Shown here in pieces: positions 8,903-19,306 of a stretch of DNA of 64,000 nt. The notes beneath the pieces were generated by a model. That model saw nothing but the letters and a program-made list of their open reading frames with translations. It did not search any database and was not told where the DNA came from. Each line of letters opens with the position of its first letter. The stretch's first letter is position 1. The position numbers and the translations under genes are program-made. This DNA comes from Spartinivicinus marinus. GTDB lineage: Bacteria > Pseudomonadota > Gammaproteobacteria > Pseudomonadales > Zooshikellaceae. The stretch lies in contig NZ_JAPJZK010000001.1 of the NCBI RefSeq assembly GCF_026309355.1, positions 3,306,501-3,370,500 on the forward strand. Reading direction: 5' to 3'.

Positions 8903-10351
8903 TTAGAGAATTTTGTTACCCACTCTAACCACTTTCATGGTATTGGTGCCACCTTGGGCATTGGCATAGTCGCCCTTGGTGATAATTACCAGGTCGCCTT
9001 CATTAACAACATCTAGTGCTTTAAGTTTATCAATTGAGCACTGATTGACTTGAGCGTTGTCAATTTCATCTGTATCGAAAGGTACGGTAATGACCCCTCG
9101 ATAGAGAGCAACCCGGTTTTGGGTGTCCTTACGGCGTGAAAAAGCAAAAATAGGTAAATGTGAGCGAATACGAGACATCAGCAGTGGAGTAGCGCCGCTT
9201 TCTGTCATTGCGATAATTGCTTTAACGCCTTGTAAGTGGTTGGCAATATACATAGCTGCCAATGCAATCGATTCATCTGTGCGCTGAAATGGCTCGTCAA
9301 TTCGATGTTTGGATCGAAAAGCTAATGGGTGTTTTTCAGCGCCAATACACACATTATGTACTGCTTCGATGGTTTGTACTGGATATTGTCCTGCTGCGGT
9401 TTCAGCTGAAAGCATGACAGCATCAGTGCCATCTAAAACAGCATTTGCAACATCGGATACTTCGGCCCGAGTTGGCATTGGATTGCTGATCATCGACTCC
9501 ATCATTTGAGTCGCCGTAATCGCAATTTTATTTAAAGTGCGAGCACGTTCAATAATATGTTTTTGTACTGCAACTAATTGGGCATTGCCAATTTCGACAC
9601 CTAAATCACCGCGAGCAACCATTACTCCTTCAGACGATTTAATAATGCCATCTAAAATATCATCATCATTAACGGCTTCTGCCCGTTCAATTTTGGCAAT
9701 TAAGCCTGCATTGGAGCCAGCTTCTTTTAAAAGTTGACGAGCTTCCTCCATATCTTCAGCAGAGCGTGGAAAGGAAACCGCTACATAATCGACGTCAATT
9801 TTTGCTGCAGTTTTTATATCCTGTTTATCTTTTTCGGTTAATGCTTTCGCTGATAAACCACCACCTTGACGATTAATACCTTTATTATTAGACAGTGGGC
9901 CACCAATAATGACTTTGGTGATAACCTCGTGAGCAGTGACACTTGTTACTTCAAGCTCAATACGGCCGTCGTCTAATAATAAAATATCGCCAGGTATTGA
10001 ATCAGCGACTAGCGCTTTATATTCAATACCAACTCGCTCTTCAGTGCCTGCTTCTTTATCTAGCTTGGCATCTAAGATAAAAGTATCGCCATTTTTTAAT
10101 TCTATCTTTTTGTTTTTAAACCGAGAAATACGAATTTTTGGCCCTTGTAAATCACCTAAAATTGCAACAAACGCTTGCTGACGGGCAGCTGCCTCACGAA
10201 CCAGCTGGGCGCGTTCGATGTGGTCTTGGGCTTCTCCATGGGAGAAGTTTAAGCGAACAACATTAACCCCAGCTGCGATCATCTGCTCTAACGTTTTAAT
10301 ATCGCTAGAGGATGGACCAAGGGTTGCTACAATTTTAGTTCTGCGAATCAT
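8903..10351 (-). CDS. pykA: Pyruvate kinase
   Basis: A 482-residue pyruvate kinase, converting phosphoenolpyruvate and ADP to pyruvate and ATP. The start [15 protein letters not shown] and the catalytic segment around [12 protein letters not shown] are family hallmarks; the active-site signature [12 protein letters not shown] is present. Length and N-terminus fit the PykA (type II) class better than PykF. It lies 30 bases downstream of gap and is probably co-transcribed with it. In this pathway it consumes the phosphoenolpyruvate made from the glyceraldehyde 3-phosphate released by Entner-Doudoroff cleavage. Confidence 0.95.
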   Translation of the reverse strand: MIRRTKIVATLGPSSSDIKTLEQMIAAGVNVVRLNFSHGEAQDHIERAQLVREAAARQQAFVAILGDLQGPKIRISRFKNKKIELKNGDTFILDAKLDKEAGTEERVGIEYKALVADSIPGDILLLDDGRIELEVTSVTAHEVITKVIIGGPLSNNKGINRQGGGLSAKALTEKDKQDIKTAAKIDVDYVAVSFPRSAEDMEEARQLLKEAGSNAGLIAKIERAEAVNDDDILDGIIKSSEGVMVARGDLGVEIGNAQLVAVQKHIIERARTLNKIAITATQMMESMISNPMPTRAEVSDVANAVLDGTDAVMLSAETAAGQYPVQTIEAVHNVCIGAEKHPLAFRSKHRIDEPFQRTDESIALAAMYIANHLQGVKAIIAMTESGATPLLMSRIRSHLPIFAFSRRKDTQNRVALYRGVITVPFDTDEIDNAQVNQCSIDKLKALDVVNEGDLVIITKGDYANAQGGTNTMKVVRVGNKIL

Positions 10352-10381
10352 CAGATAATCTTCTACAGGCTATTGTTTAAT

Positions 10382-11386
10382 TTATGCTGGCGCATTAATT
10401 AAAGCTAAGGTGTTATCGAGCATTCGATTAGAGAAGCCCCACTCGTTGTCATACCAAGCCATTACTTTTACTAGTTGGCCGTTTACCCGAGTTTGGGTAG
10501 AGTCGAAAGTGGCTGAGGCTGTGCTGTGATTAAAGTCGATAGACACCAATTTAATATCGTTATAATCAAGAATAGTTGAAGCTTCGCTTGCTGCTTTCAT
10601 TATGCTGTTAACCTCTTCAATTGAGGTCGCACGGCTAGCAACAAAGTTCAAATCGACAAGTGAAACGTTAATCGTGGGTACCCGCACCGCTTGTCCGTCC
10701 AACTTGCCATTAAGTTCAGGCAACACTAACCCAACTGCAGCTGCAGCGCCGGTTTTAGTTGGAATCATTGATTGAGTGGCAGAACGTGCGCGATACATAT
10801 CTGAGTGATAGACATCAGATAAATTTTGGTCATTGGTGTAGGCGTGTATAGTCGTCATCAGGCCTGACTCAATACCAATTTTGTCATTTAATGCTTTAGC
10901 AACAGGCGCTAAACAGTTGGTAGTACAAGATGCATTGGAAATAATTTGATGAGATTGGCGTAATATGTCGTGATTAACACCATATACGACTGTGGCATCT
11001 ACATCTTTACCAGGCGCAGAGATAATGACTTTTTTGGCGCCTGCTTGCAGGTGAGCGGCCGCTTTCTCTCTACTGGTAAACAGGCCTGTGCACTCATAAA
11101 CCACATCAACGTTTAATGAGCCCCAATCTAGTTTGGCCGGATCACGCTCTGAGCTGATACGAATGGCATCGCCATTGACCAGCATAGTATCGCCATCTGT
11201 TTTTACTTCACTAGCAAAGCGACCATGAACACTGTCAAAACGGGTTAGGTGGGCATTGATTTCTGCATCGCCTAAATCATTAATTGCAACGACTTGGATT
11301 TGGTCTCGATAGCCATTTTCGTACAGAGCACGCAAGACATTACGACCGATACGACCATAACCATTAATGGCAACACGAATGGTCAT
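10382..11386 (-). CDS. gap: Glyceraldehyde-3-phosphate dehydrogenase, type I
   Basis: A 334-residue NAD-dependent glycolytic enzyme. The nucleotide-binding start [15 protein letters not shown] and the active site [15 protein letters not shown], with the catalytic cysteine, are intact; the C-terminal [12 protein letters not shown] block is also present. The sequence resembles the Pseudomonas catabolic Gap that is expressed with Entner-Doudoroff genes. AGGAGG lies a few bases before the ATG. It is divergent from edd across a 263-base region carrying two identical palindromes, so the two operons may share a regulator. Confidence 0.95.
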   Translation of the reverse strand: MTIRVAINGYGRIGRNVLRALYENGYRDQIQVVAINDLGDAEINAHLTRFDSVHGRFASEVKTDGDTMLVNGDAIRISSERDPAKLDWGSLNVDVVYECTGLFTSREKAAAHLQAGAKKVIISAPGKDVDATVVYGVNHDILRQSHQIISNASCTTNCLAPVAKALNDKIGIESGLMTTIHAYTNDQNLSDVYHSDMYRARSATQSMIPTKTGAAAAVGLVLPELNGKLDGQAVRVPTINVSLVDLNFVASRATSIEEVNSIMKAASEASTILDYNDIKLVSIDFNHSTASATFDSTQTRVNGQLVKVMAWYDNEWGFSNRMLDNTLALINAPA

Positions 11387-11510
11387 TTAAACCTCCTAAC
11401 AAGCTGATACAAGCCACATTTACCATGTACTTTTGAAATAAGCGTTCACATAACAGGCGACTCTTGCCAAATTTATGAGAAAATAAAAAGAAGACTCTTA
11501 TTCTGTTTGT

Positions 11511-11526
11511 TTGGTAATATTACAAA
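11511..11526. promoter_or_regulatory. Palindromic operator candidate 1, core GTAATATTAC
   Basis: TTGGTAATATTACAAA is a near-perfect palindrome in the gap/edd divergent region. The same ten-base core recurs 64 bases away and again at 49241. HexR sites in gammaproteobacteria are TGTAAT/ATTACA-type palindromes, although with a longer centre than here, so HexR control is a reasonable but unproven reading. Confidence 0.5.
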
Positions 11527-11576
11527 TAAAAATTCCAGTTAACAAGCTGGAATGGTGAAATAAATTTATAAAGTTA

Positions 11577-11588
11577 TGTAATATTACA
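11577..11588. promoter_or_regulatory. Palindromic operator candidate 2, TGTAATATTACA
   Basis: A perfect 12-base palindrome 62 bases upstream of the edd start, with the same core as the site at 11511-11526. The spacing of about six helical turns would suit two dimers bound on one face of the DNA. Confidence 0.5.
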
Positions 11589-11649
11589 ATATTTGCTAGG
11601 AACCTGAGCCCATATTCGATGTTTCGGGAAAAAAGATGAGGAGGCCCCC

Positions 11650-13479
11650 ATGCACCCAGTAGTAGATAATGTAACCCGCAGGGTTATCGAGAGAAGCCGT
11701 CGCTCTCGGCAAACCTACCTGCAAGCGATGGAGCATGCGGAGCAAAAGGGCCCTCATCGAGGGGTGTTGTCTTGTGGTAATTTAGCGCACGGCTTTGCTG
11801 CTTGCTCTGGAGGAGATAAGCAGGCACTTAAGATGATGAATCAGGCCAATATTGGGATTATTTCGTCATATAACGACATGTTGTCGGCCCACCAGCCTTT
11901 GGAAGTATTTCCTGAAATAATTAAACAAGCTGCCCATGACATTGGTTCAGTGGCTCAGTTTGCTGGTGGGGTACCCGCCATGTGTGATGGAGTGACTCAA
12001 GGCCAGCCGGGTATGGAGCTAAGCCTATTTAGTCGTGATGTAATTGCCATGGCTACTGCAGTAGCACTTTCCCACAATATGTTTGATGCAGCTCTGTGCT
12101 TGGGGGTATGTGACAAGATTGTGCCTGGCTTATTTATTGGTGCTTTACGCTTTGGTCATTTACCTGTGATATTTGTGCCCGCAGGCCCTATGCCATCAGG
12201 TTTACCTAATAAGGAAAAAGCCAGAATTCGCCAGTTGTTTGCTGAAGGTAAAGTGGGTAGGGAAGAATTACTTGAAGCAGAATCTCAGTCTTACCATGGC
12301 CCTGGTACTTGTACTTTTTACGGAACGGCTAATAGCAACCAGCTGCTAGTTGAAGTGATGGGCTTACACCTACCAGGAGCGTCCTTTGTTAACCCTAATA
12401 CTCCGCTACGTGATGAACTGACAAAAGAAGCCACCCGACAAGCGGCTCGGATTACTGCATTAGGTAGTGATTTTACACCAATGTATCAGGTGGTATCTGA
12501 GAAGACGATTATCAATGCTGTGGTGGCATTGCTAGCGACAGGAGGTTCCACTAACCACACCATGCACTTGGTTGCGATGGCAGCAGCAGCTGGGGTAAAA
12601 ATAACTTGGGATGATTTTTCAGAACTCTCTTCGGTGGTGCCTTTATTAACCAAGATATATCCCAATGGCCAAGCAGATATTAACCATTTTCAGGCAGCGG
12701 GTGGGATGGCCTTTTTAATTCGAGCGTTATTGGATAGTGGTTTGCTTCATGATGATGTCACAACTGTAGTGGGCAAGGGGCTTCGCCAATACACTCAAGA
12801 GCCTTTCTTAGATGGGGGTAAGTTAGTGTGGCGAGATGGAGTTAAAGAAACTCATGATGCTGAGGTGCTAAGACCTGCAACAAATCCATTTAGTCCGGAA
12901 GGTGGTTTAAAACTATTAAATGGCAATATAGGCCGCGGTGTTATTAAGGTATCTGCGGTCGCTAAAGAAAATCAAATAGTTGAAGCCCCCGTGGTAATTT
13001 TCCATGATCAAAATGATTTAGCAGAAGCATTTAAACGCGGAGAGCTGGAAAAAGACTTTATTGCAGTCGTACGTTTTCAAGGGCCACAGGCGATTGGTAT
13101 GCCTGAACTACATAAATTGACGCCTTATTTGGGTGTATTGCAGGATAAGGGGTTTAAAGTTGCATTAGTTACTGATGGCCGAATGTCTGGTGCTTCTGGT
13201 AAAGTGCCGGCTGCTATTCATGTGTATCCTGAAGCTGCTCAAGGTGGTCCAATTGCTAAACTGCGGGAAGGTGATGTTGTGCGTTTAAATGCAGAAACTG
13301 GAGAGTTGACTGCATTAGTTGATGATAAAGAATGGCAGCAGCGTACAACAGTTGAGGTGGATTTATCCCCTTCTCACCAAGGCATGGGCCGAGAACTGTT
13401 TGGCCAAATGCGAGCGTTTGCTGGGGGTGCTGAGCAGGGCGCTTCAGTATTTGGTTTTGCGAATGAGGAAGTTAAATGA
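11650..13479 (+). CDS. edd: Phosphogluconate dehydratase
   Basis: A 609-residue iron-sulfur dehydratase of the IlvD/Edd family. It converts 6-phosphogluconate to 2-keto-3-deoxy-6-phosphogluconate, the first dedicated Entner-Doudoroff step. Edd-type motifs are clear: [32 protein letters not shown], a cysteine in [14 protein letters not shown], a third in [15 protein letters not shown], and the late [23 protein letters not shown] stands seven bases before the ATG. The stop codon overlaps the start of glk (ATGA), indicating an edd-glk operon. Confidence 0.95.
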   Translation: MHPVVDNVTRRVIERSRRSRQTYLQAMEHAEQKGPHRGVLSCGNLAHGFAACSGGDKQALKMMNQANIGIISSYNDMLSAHQPLEVFPEIIKQAAHDIGSVAQFAGGVPAMCDGVTQGQPGMELSLFSRDVIAMATAVALSHNMFDAALCLGVCDKIVPGLFIGALRFGHLPVIFVPAGPMPSGLPNKEKARIRQLFAEGKVGREELLEAESQSYHGPGTCTFYGTANSNQLLVEVMGLHLPGASFVNPNTPLRDELTKEATRQAARITALGSDFTPMYQVVSEKTIINAVVALLATGGSTNHTMHLVAMAAAAGVKITWDDFSELSSVVPLLTKIYPNGQADINHFQAAGGMAFLIRALLDSGLLHDDVTTVVGKGLRQYTQEPFLDGGKLVWRDGVKETHDAEVLRPATNPFSPEGGLKLLNGNIGRGVIKVSAVAKENQIVEAPVVIFHDQNDLAEAFKRGELEKDFIAVVRFQGPQAIGMPELHKLTPYLGVLQDKGFKVALVTDGRMSGASGKVPAAIHVYPEAAQGGPIAKLREGDVVRLNAETGELTALVDDKEWQQRTTVEVDLSPSHQGMGRELFGQMRAFAGGAEQGASVFGFANEEVK

Positions 13480-14438
13480 ACCAGCCAGTTGTCGTTGGTG
13501 ATATTGGGGGCACAAATGCCCGGTTTGCCATGGTGTTAGATGGGGGGGTGCAGCCAGAGTTAATCAAAGTGCTTCCCTGCGTAGACTATAACAATATGCC
13601 AGATGCATTAGCTGATTATTTAGTATCGGTGGGCAAGCCAGATATCAAGCAAGCTTGTTTATCCTTTGCTTGCCCTATCCACCAAGACCGAATCAAAATG
13701 ACTAATAACCATTGGGATTTTTCTCAGTTAGCCGTGCAGCAGCAATTTGGTTTTGATTCATTTAAGGTAATTAACGATTTCACTGCACTTGCCTTATCAG
13801 TCCCGTATTTAACTAACGATGAATTAATGCAAATAGGCGGCGGTGAACCTGTTGCTCATAAAACTAAATTGGTGATTGGCCCAGGTACGGGGCTAGGGAT
13901 GGGGGGATTAGCTTCAACCAGTAGTGGTTGGTTAGCATTATCCGGAGAAGGCGGTCATGTGGATTTCGCCCCCCGTAACCGTTTTGAAATGGATATTCTG
14001 GAGTTTTTCTTAAAAAAATACCCACGAGTATCAGTTGAAAGACTGCTTTGTGGTGCCGGTTTAGTGGATTTATATGAAGCCCATTGCCAATTAAATAGTG
14101 TGCCTGTTAAACAGCAATCAGCAGCTGATATATCATCTATAGCACTAAGTGATGAAAACTCAATAGAGCATCAAGTACTAGCCCATTTCTGTAATTTGCT
14201 GGGTGCTGTTGCAGGCAATGCAGCACTTACCCTGGGAGCTGAAGGTGGGGTTTATATTATGGGGGGCATTATTCCACGCGTTAAAGATTTTTTTGCTGCG
14301 AGTCAGTTTAGGCAATCTTTTGAAAATAAAGGGCGGTTACAAAGCTACGCAGAAAAAATTCCTACCTATTTAGCATTAAGTGAATATCCTGGGTTAATTG
14401 GTGCAGCAGCTGCACTTAATAATAGTTATATTGCTTGA
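13476..14438 (+). CDS. glk: Glucokinase
   Basis: A 320-residue ATP-dependent glucokinase of the ROK-unrelated bacterial Glk family. The phosphate-binding start [12 protein letters not shown], the NDFTALA segment with the likely catalytic aspartate, the GPGTGLGMG motif and the glucose-contacting [11 protein letters not shown] segment are all present. It overlaps edd by four bases. It phosphorylates glucose entering by the ABC importer encoded upstream, feeding zwf. Confidence 0.94.
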   Translation: MNQPVVVGDIGGTNARFAMVLDGGVQPELIKVLPCVDYNNMPDALADYLVSVGKPDIKQACLSFACPIHQDRIKMTNNHWDFSQLAVQQQFGFDSFKVINDFTALALSVPYLTNDELMQIGGGEPVAHKTKLVIGPGTGLGMGGLASTSSGWLALSGEGGHVDFAPRNRFEMDILEFFLKKYPRVSVERLLCGAGLVDLYEAHCQLNSVPVKQQSAADISSIALSDENSIEHQVLAHFCNLLGAVAGNAALTLGAEGGVYIMGGIIPRVKDFFAASQFRQSFENKGRLQSYAEKIPTYLALSEYPGLIGAAAALNNSYIA

Positions 14439-15167
14439 TTAAAGGTGTCCTACAGTTTGTGTTAGCCCAGAAAAGCTTATCTTCAGGGCTAATATACCCT
14501 TCGTGAATTATTTATATAAATGCCTTTCTGGCATTTCCTTCGGCCAGCTTTGTTATCTTCGTTTCTAATCACCAAAGATGGTGTGAATACAGTTTATCAA
14601 AACTCCTGAAAATATAAGTAGTGGTATCAAAAAGGTTTCGTATTTATTTTTGAGGTATGCTGTATTATTGTAGTTCTGTTTATAGCTTAGTCTGCCTTAG
14701 CAAAAAAGTGCTAGAGCTACTTGGTTGGCTTAAAAGGCAACTAAAATACTATAAGATGGGAAGTAAATGGATAAACAGCTATTGTAGTTGAAAGGATGTT
14801 TATTATTGGTGAAACAACACCCCTCCCCTGAAGTGGTATATACCCATACCCAATATAGTCAAAGCAATAACTAAAGACTTAATCGTTTGAGTGCCAATTT
14901 ATTACTAAGTAAAAGTTGTCGTACAGCTATACAAGAAAATAATGAAATTTTATTAATTGGTAAAGGGAGTTCTAGAAAAACAAAGAGACTTTTATAGTGA
15001 CTGCTAGCTAACTTTTTGGATAAAAAATAGTCAACCTGTTTTTAAGTTGATTTTGTCTGTTATTGAAAAGTCAATGTCTTGAATAAGTATGAGCAAGAAA
15101 TCATTAAGTTAGCTAATTACGCATGTTAGTCCCAAAAAACTAGTTGGCATAATATAAGAAGGTTAAT
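14439..15167 (+). other. Gene-free region before the biosynthetic-type cassette
   Basis: About 730 AT-rich bases without a convincing gene. Only very short reading frames occur. It must hold the glk terminator and the promoter of the cassette starting at 15168, but no consensus element is clear enough to place. An AGAAGG ribosome binding site lies near 15157, just before the GTG start. Confidence 0.5.
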
Positions 15168-15536
15168 GTGTTAAAAAATAATCAACTAATTGCGCATCAA
15201 GTCTTTTTTACGTTTAAAGATGGTATCGATTGGAACTCTGATCTAGCAAGAAAAGCTGAGCAAACGACTAAAAATCATATTAATGAAATTGAGCAAATAC
15301 ATGGTTGGTATTGTGGTAGAAGTACAGTTGATAGAGCCCAATCTGTAGACTTTAGTCTAATAGGTTTTTTTAAAAGTTACAGTGACTTAGATGAATATAT
15401 GGTTCATCCTGACCATCAAAAAGGGGTTCTCATGTGGCGAAACATAAGTACATGGAAGGTATCTGATATTCTAATTGATACAGATCAATTGAAGTTAATA
15501 GTAAATACAATGTCATTAGTAAATGAAGGGAAATAG
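15168..15536 (+). CDS. Stress-responsive A/B barrel (Dabb) domain protein
   Basis: A 122-residue protein whose pattern fits the dimeric alpha-beta barrel family: an early HQVFFTFKDG strand, a GRSTVDRAQSVDFSLIGFF middle, and the DLDEYMVHPDHQKGV motif typical of Dabb proteins. Family members include small cyclases, ligand-binding proteins and stress proteins, so the reaction cannot be stated. Start is GTG, with AGAAGG upstream. It is the first gene of a co-directional cassette and lies seven bases before the exporter gene. Confidence 0.7.
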   Translation: MLKNNQLIAHQVFFTFKDGIDWNSDLARKAEQTTKNHINEIEQIHGWYCGRSTVDRAQSVDFSLIGFFKSYSDLDEYMVHPDHQKGVLMWRNISTWKVSDILIDTDQLKLIVNTMSLVNEGK

Positions 15537-15543
15537 CATTTAG

Positions 15544-16470
15544 ATGAACAGTAAGAATATAAGTGTGTTGTACATTGTTGCTGCGGCAATGATTTGGAGT
15601 ACATCATACGCACTAACAAAAATGATATTGCCTGTTGTTCCTGCAATGATGATAGGGGCTATTAGATTTGCGCTAGCAACAGTTATTTTAGGTGCTATCA
15701 CAGCAAACGCAAGAAAGAAATTAAACTTAAGTAGTAAAGAAAAAAATCAAATTTATCTTGCTGGGATGGTAGGAGTATTTATATATTTCGCATTAGAAAA
15801 CTATGGTGTGCTGTATGCTACAGCAAGTGATGCAACGTTAATTGTTGCATCGTATCCAATTTTATCATTAATAGCTGAATGGATATTTAAAAAAGGCGAT
15901 TTTAATAAAATAAAACTAACGGGCATGATAATTGCCATAGCTGGTGTTGTACTTATAGTAACAAGTGAGTCAACAAATGTTGTTATAAACAGGTCGTTAG
16001 GAATAGTTTTATTGTTTTTAGGTGGTGTAGCATGGACTGCCTATAATATGTTGGCCTCAAATACAGCAAAGAAATCATATAGCCCACTCATAATCATCTA
16101 TTATCAGTGTCTTGCTGGAGCTATTGGGTTTGTACTTGCAAGTGTAACTGAAATAAATAGTTTAAAAGAGGTTTCACTGACAGAGGTTTCAGTATTGGCT
16201 TATTTGGCTGTTTTTTGTTCAATAATTGCGTTTGTCTTATATAATGCAGGCTTAAAAAATGTTACTTCTGCCAATGCTGTTAACATTTTAAATTTAGTGC
16301 CAGTATTTGGTTTGTTTTGGGCAGTTGTTATAGCAAAAGAAACCGTAACAAGTATACAGCTAGTAGGCTGTATGATAGTCATTCTTGGTGTATACCTAAG
16401 TGTTTATGTTGGTGAAGCCAGGGGAGTTAGTAAATTTACAGAAGCAAAGTTAGTAAAGGATAATGCATGA
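15544..16470 (+). CDS. EamA/DMT-superfamily transporter
   Basis: A 308-residue inner-membrane protein with about ten hydrophobic helices and the two-repeat arrangement of the drug/metabolite transporter superfamily. The first helix carries MIWSTSYALTKMIL, and a second repeat begins near GVAWTAYNMLASN. Relatives export amino acids, their derivatives or metabolites. Its stop overlaps the next start (ATGA), so it is coupled to the cassette and is the likely exporter of its product. Confidence 0.85.
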   Translation: MNSKNISVLYIVAAAMIWSTSYALTKMILPVVPAMMIGAIRFALATVILGAITANARKKLNLSSKEKNQIYLAGMVGVFIYFALENYGVLYATASDATLIVASYPILSLIAEWIFKKGDFNKIKLTGMIIAIAGVVLIVTSESTNVVINRSLGIVLLFLGGVAWTAYNMLASNTAKKSYSPLIIIYYQCLAGAIGFVLASVTEINSLKEVSLTEVSVLAYLAVFCSIIAFVLYNAGLKNVTSANAVNILNLVPVFGLFWAVVIAKETVTSIQLVGCMIVILGVYLSVYVGEARGVSKFTEAKLVKDNA

Positions 16471-16889
16471 AATTTGATCCAAGTATTCATAAAAGTGTTA
16501 TCGTTATAAATGAAGCGTTACCCTTAGGGCTAGCAATGAATGCATTAAGTGTAATAGGAGTATCATTAGGTAGAACACTTGATGGGATTGTAGGGCCAGA
16601 TATATATAGCAAGGATCAATTTATGTATCCTGGCGTTATTAATAGTCCGCTGCCAATTCTAAAGGCCTGTCAATCTACACTTAATTCTATTCATGCAACT
16701 TTTGCAAATAATCAAGATGTGCTGCTAACCCCTTTTTCTTGTTTAGCGCAGTCTTGTCGTACTTATGATGAATATGAAAATAAACTTTCCAGTGCAAATA
16801 GTGATGAACTAGAGTTATCAGGTATTGGAATTGTTGGTCTTAAAAAACAAGTAAATAAGTATACTGGTAGTTTGTCGTTGTATAAATAA
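16467..16889 (+). CDS. DUF2000-family protein
   Basis: A 140-residue protein matching the DUF2000 pattern: VIVINEALPLGLAMNALSV at the start, PLPILKA in the middle, AQSCRTYDEYENKL and the C-terminal GLKKQVNKYTGSLSL. The family has a fold related to peptidyl-tRNA hydrolase and no established reaction. It is coupled to the exporter gene by an ATGA overlap, which argues that it belongs to the cassette. Confidence 0.75.
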   Translation: MKFDPSIHKSVIVINEALPLGLAMNALSVIGVSLGRTLDGIVGPDIYSKDQFMYPGVINSPLPILKACQSTLNSIHATFANNQDVLLTPFSCLAQSCRTYDEYENKLSSANSDELELSGIGIVGLKKQVNKYTGSLSLYK

Positions 16890-16901
16890 AGGTGAAGTAA
16901 A

Positions 16902-18311
16902 GTGTATTCCAGTTTTCGCCCAGAATTGCATGAAAGATCATTAGCTTATCTAAAGACTATAAGAAAATATCTTGATGGTCTTATATCGAAAGAAGAGCTG
17001 GATGAGCTACGATCCAATCAGCTCATGTCTGTGCTTGAATATGTTAAAAAAGGATCTCAATTTTATAAAGAAAGGTTAAAAGATATTTCTTGTATAAAAG
17101 TAGGCACAGAGCTTGACCAATATATATCCCAATTGCCCTATACAACTAAGGATGACTTAAGGAAAGCTAGAGAAACAATTTCTTCGCAGAGACTGAGTGA
17201 TGCCTGGGTATACTATGAAACAACTGGAACAACTGGGCCTGCAACACCATGCCCGCGCAATGAAGAGGATTCGTTGGTTAATAATGCTTTTTTAGCTTTG
17301 CAATATGAGAATATTTTTCAAAAAGAAAATGGTTCTCATATTGTAGGTGTTATGGGGCCAACAGAGCTTCACTCTACTGGCGATACATTTGAAGATGTTT
17401 TTCGTAGCCTAGGACATACAGTAGTAAAAATGTGGCCGCGCTCACCAGTGGTTGGATTGCATAGAGTTATCAGGCTGATAAAAGAGCTTAAAATTACAGC
17501 GCTTGTTTGTACACCTGCAGTAGCTTCTGAAATAGTAAAACATGGTATCAAAAATGGAGTTGATGTTAAGCGGTTAGGTGTTGAAGTTATACTGGTATTA
17601 GGTGAGTTGATTACCCCTAATAGGCTAAGAAATTTAGGAACTGCATGGGGAGCGAAAATATATAATTGTATGTATGCTTCTCAAGAGACTTCCATATTAG
17701 CGGCTGCCAATCAAAATAATGAGCTAGAAACAATTCCACTAAATAACTATTATGAATTATTAAATCCATTTACTGATGAGAAGCTTTCTATTGGTGAAAA
17801 ATCAGTATCAGGTGAGTTGGTTGTTACTCATTTATACAAAGGCCATAAACCTCTCATTAGATATCGAACTGGTGACATGCTTAAGAGTAGGTTGTCAAAC
17901 AAAAGTGGGAGCTGGATTATTGAGCCTATTGGTCGAGTAAAAGATATTTTGACTATTAATAATCAGAAAGTTTATGCGTTTGATTTAGAGAATTTAATTT
18001 TCGAAGAGTTAGAGCATTGCTATGAATATTTTGTAGAAATTGATAGTGATGGTTTGAATGATTCGTTGTCTATTATTCTTGAGGAATGTAAAGAGCTTGA
18101 AGATAAAAAATTACTTGGCCTTATAGAAAAAAAACTGGTAGAAAAACTTGATGTAAAAGTAAATATTAATGTAGGAAATGTAGGTAATTTAATTGGTACT
18201 GGAGCAATGGTTAGCTGGAAGGCAGCAAGAATTAAAGACAATAGAGAGAATGCTGTTAACAGTGAGCGTAAAGTAGCATTAGATATTGCTTTAAAAAGGG
18301 TTGAAGTATGA
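16902..18311 (+). CDS. AMP-forming ligase of the phenylacetate-CoA ligase/CapK class
   Basis: A 469-residue adenylate-forming enzyme. The phosphate-binding loop reads YYETTGTTGPATPCPRN near residues 104-120; later motifs include MYASQET, LIRYRTGDML and GRVKDILTINNQKV, the order seen in PaaK-like ligases. It should activate a carboxylic acid as an adenylate and pass it to CoA, an amine or a carrier. The substrate is unknown. GTG start with GGTGAA upstream; the stop overlaps the aminotransferase start (ATGA). Its place beside an aminotransferase suggests an amino or keto acid substrate. Confidence 0.8.
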   Translation: MYSSFRPELHERSLAYLKTIRKYLDGLISKEELDELRSNQLMSVLEYVKKGSQFYKERLKDISCIKVGTELDQYISQLPYTTKDDLRKARETISSQRLSDAWVYYETTGTTGPATPCPRNEEDSLVNNAFLALQYENIFQKENGSHIVGVMGPTELHSTGDTFEDVFRSLGHTVVKMWPRSPVVGLHRVIRLIKELKITALVCTPAVASEIVKHGIKNGVDVKRLGVEVILVLGELITPNRLRNLGTAWGAKIYNCMYASQETSILAAANQNNELETIPLNNYYELLNPFTDEKLSIGEKSVSGELVVTHLYKGHKPLIRYRTGDMLKSRLSNKSGSWIIEPIGRVKDILTINNQKVYAFDLENLIFEELEHCYEYFVEIDSDGLNDSLSIILEECKELEDKKLLGLIEKKLVEKLDVKVNINVGNVGNLIGTGAMVSWKAARIKDNRENAVNSERKVALDIALKRVEV

Positions 18312-19261
18312 GTGCATTAATACATGATACCTCGGCACCAAAGGCAAGCTGGATTGTTTATTCTGATGGTGACTTTAAAAAACTTGATGAAGTGAACTTT
18401 TACACAAATAATCAAGCTTTAAACTATGGTACAGGCGTATTTGAAGGAATACGTGCTTATTGGTCTAGTAGTTCTAGTCAGTTAAACTTGTTTAGAGTTG
18501 AAGAGCACTATGTTCGACTTATTGAATCGGCAAAGGCACTCAAAATTGATTTAGGTCTAACAATTAATGATTTAGTAGAGATTACAATAGAATTAATTAA
18601 AATAAATAACTTTAAACAAGATATTTATATTAGACCTATGGCACTAAAAAAATCATTAATGCCAGGTGAAAAATTTGGGGTAAAACTAAGTGGGGTTAGC
18701 TCAACTCTATGTATAAATGCCATGCCTATGGGGCAATACGTTAATTCCTTAGGTATAAACTGCTTACTGTCAAGCTGGCAAAGGGTATCTAAAGAAGCTA
18801 TTCCATCATATGCGAAGATCACAGGATTGTATGTTAACTCTGCACTAGCATATGAAGAAGCTCGTGAGGAAGGGTTTGATGATGCGATTATGCTAAATAG
18901 CCAAGGTGATTGTACAGAGGCTACAACATCAAATGTTTTTATCGTAAGTAATGATACTGTTAAAACACCACCTCCTAGTGCAGGATTACTTAATGGTATA
19001 ACAAGACAGTCAGTCTTTGAATTATGTTCTTACCTAGGTATAAGCTGTATTGAATCAAATTTAAATAAGCAAGATTTACTAGCTGCTGATGAGTGCTTTT
19101 TGACTGGAACTGGAGTTGAGATATTACCTGTTATTGGGCTTAATCAGAAAAAATTTGGAGATAGTGCAGGAAGGATGACTACAAAAATATCTGAATTATA
19201 TGATGATATTAAGAAAAATCGTGTATCCTCATTTAGTCATTGGATTACACCTGTGTATTAG
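18308..19261 (+). CDS. Class IV PLP aminotransferase, branched-chain type (IlvE-like)
   Basis: A 317-residue fold-type IV aminotransferase. NYGTGVFEGIRAYW, IYIRPMALKK, the likely PLP lysine in SYAKITGLYVNSALA, EATTSNVFIV and LTGTGVEILPV follow the branched-chain aminotransferase order. It would move an amino group between glutamate and a keto acid. Because it sits inside a cassette with a ligase, an exporter and a cyclodeaminase-like gene, it is probably a dedicated biosynthetic enzyme and not the housekeeping IlvE. Confidence 0.85.
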   Translation: MSALIHDTSAPKASWIVYSDGDFKKLDEVNFYTNNQALNYGTGVFEGIRAYWSSSSSQLNLFRVEEHYVRLIESAKALKIDLGLTINDLVEITIELIKINNFKQDIYIRPMALKKSLMPGEKFGVKLSGVSSTLCINAMPMGQYVNSLGINCLLSSWQRVSKEAIPSYAKITGLYVNSALAYEEAREEGFDDAIMLNSQGDCTEATTSNVFIVSNDTVKTPPPSAGLLNGITRQSVFELCSYLGISCIESNLNKQDLLAADECFLTGTGVEILPVIGLNQKKFGDSAGRMTTKISELYDDIKKNRVSSFSHWITPVY

Positions 19262-19306
19262 TAGGTTCTATTTTATTTAGAATAAAGTTGTAGGGAAGCA
19301 GTAAAA

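Noticed and set aside
14788-14874. 28-codon frame before the cassette
   Set aside because: TTG start, no ribosome site, no pattern; treated as chance.
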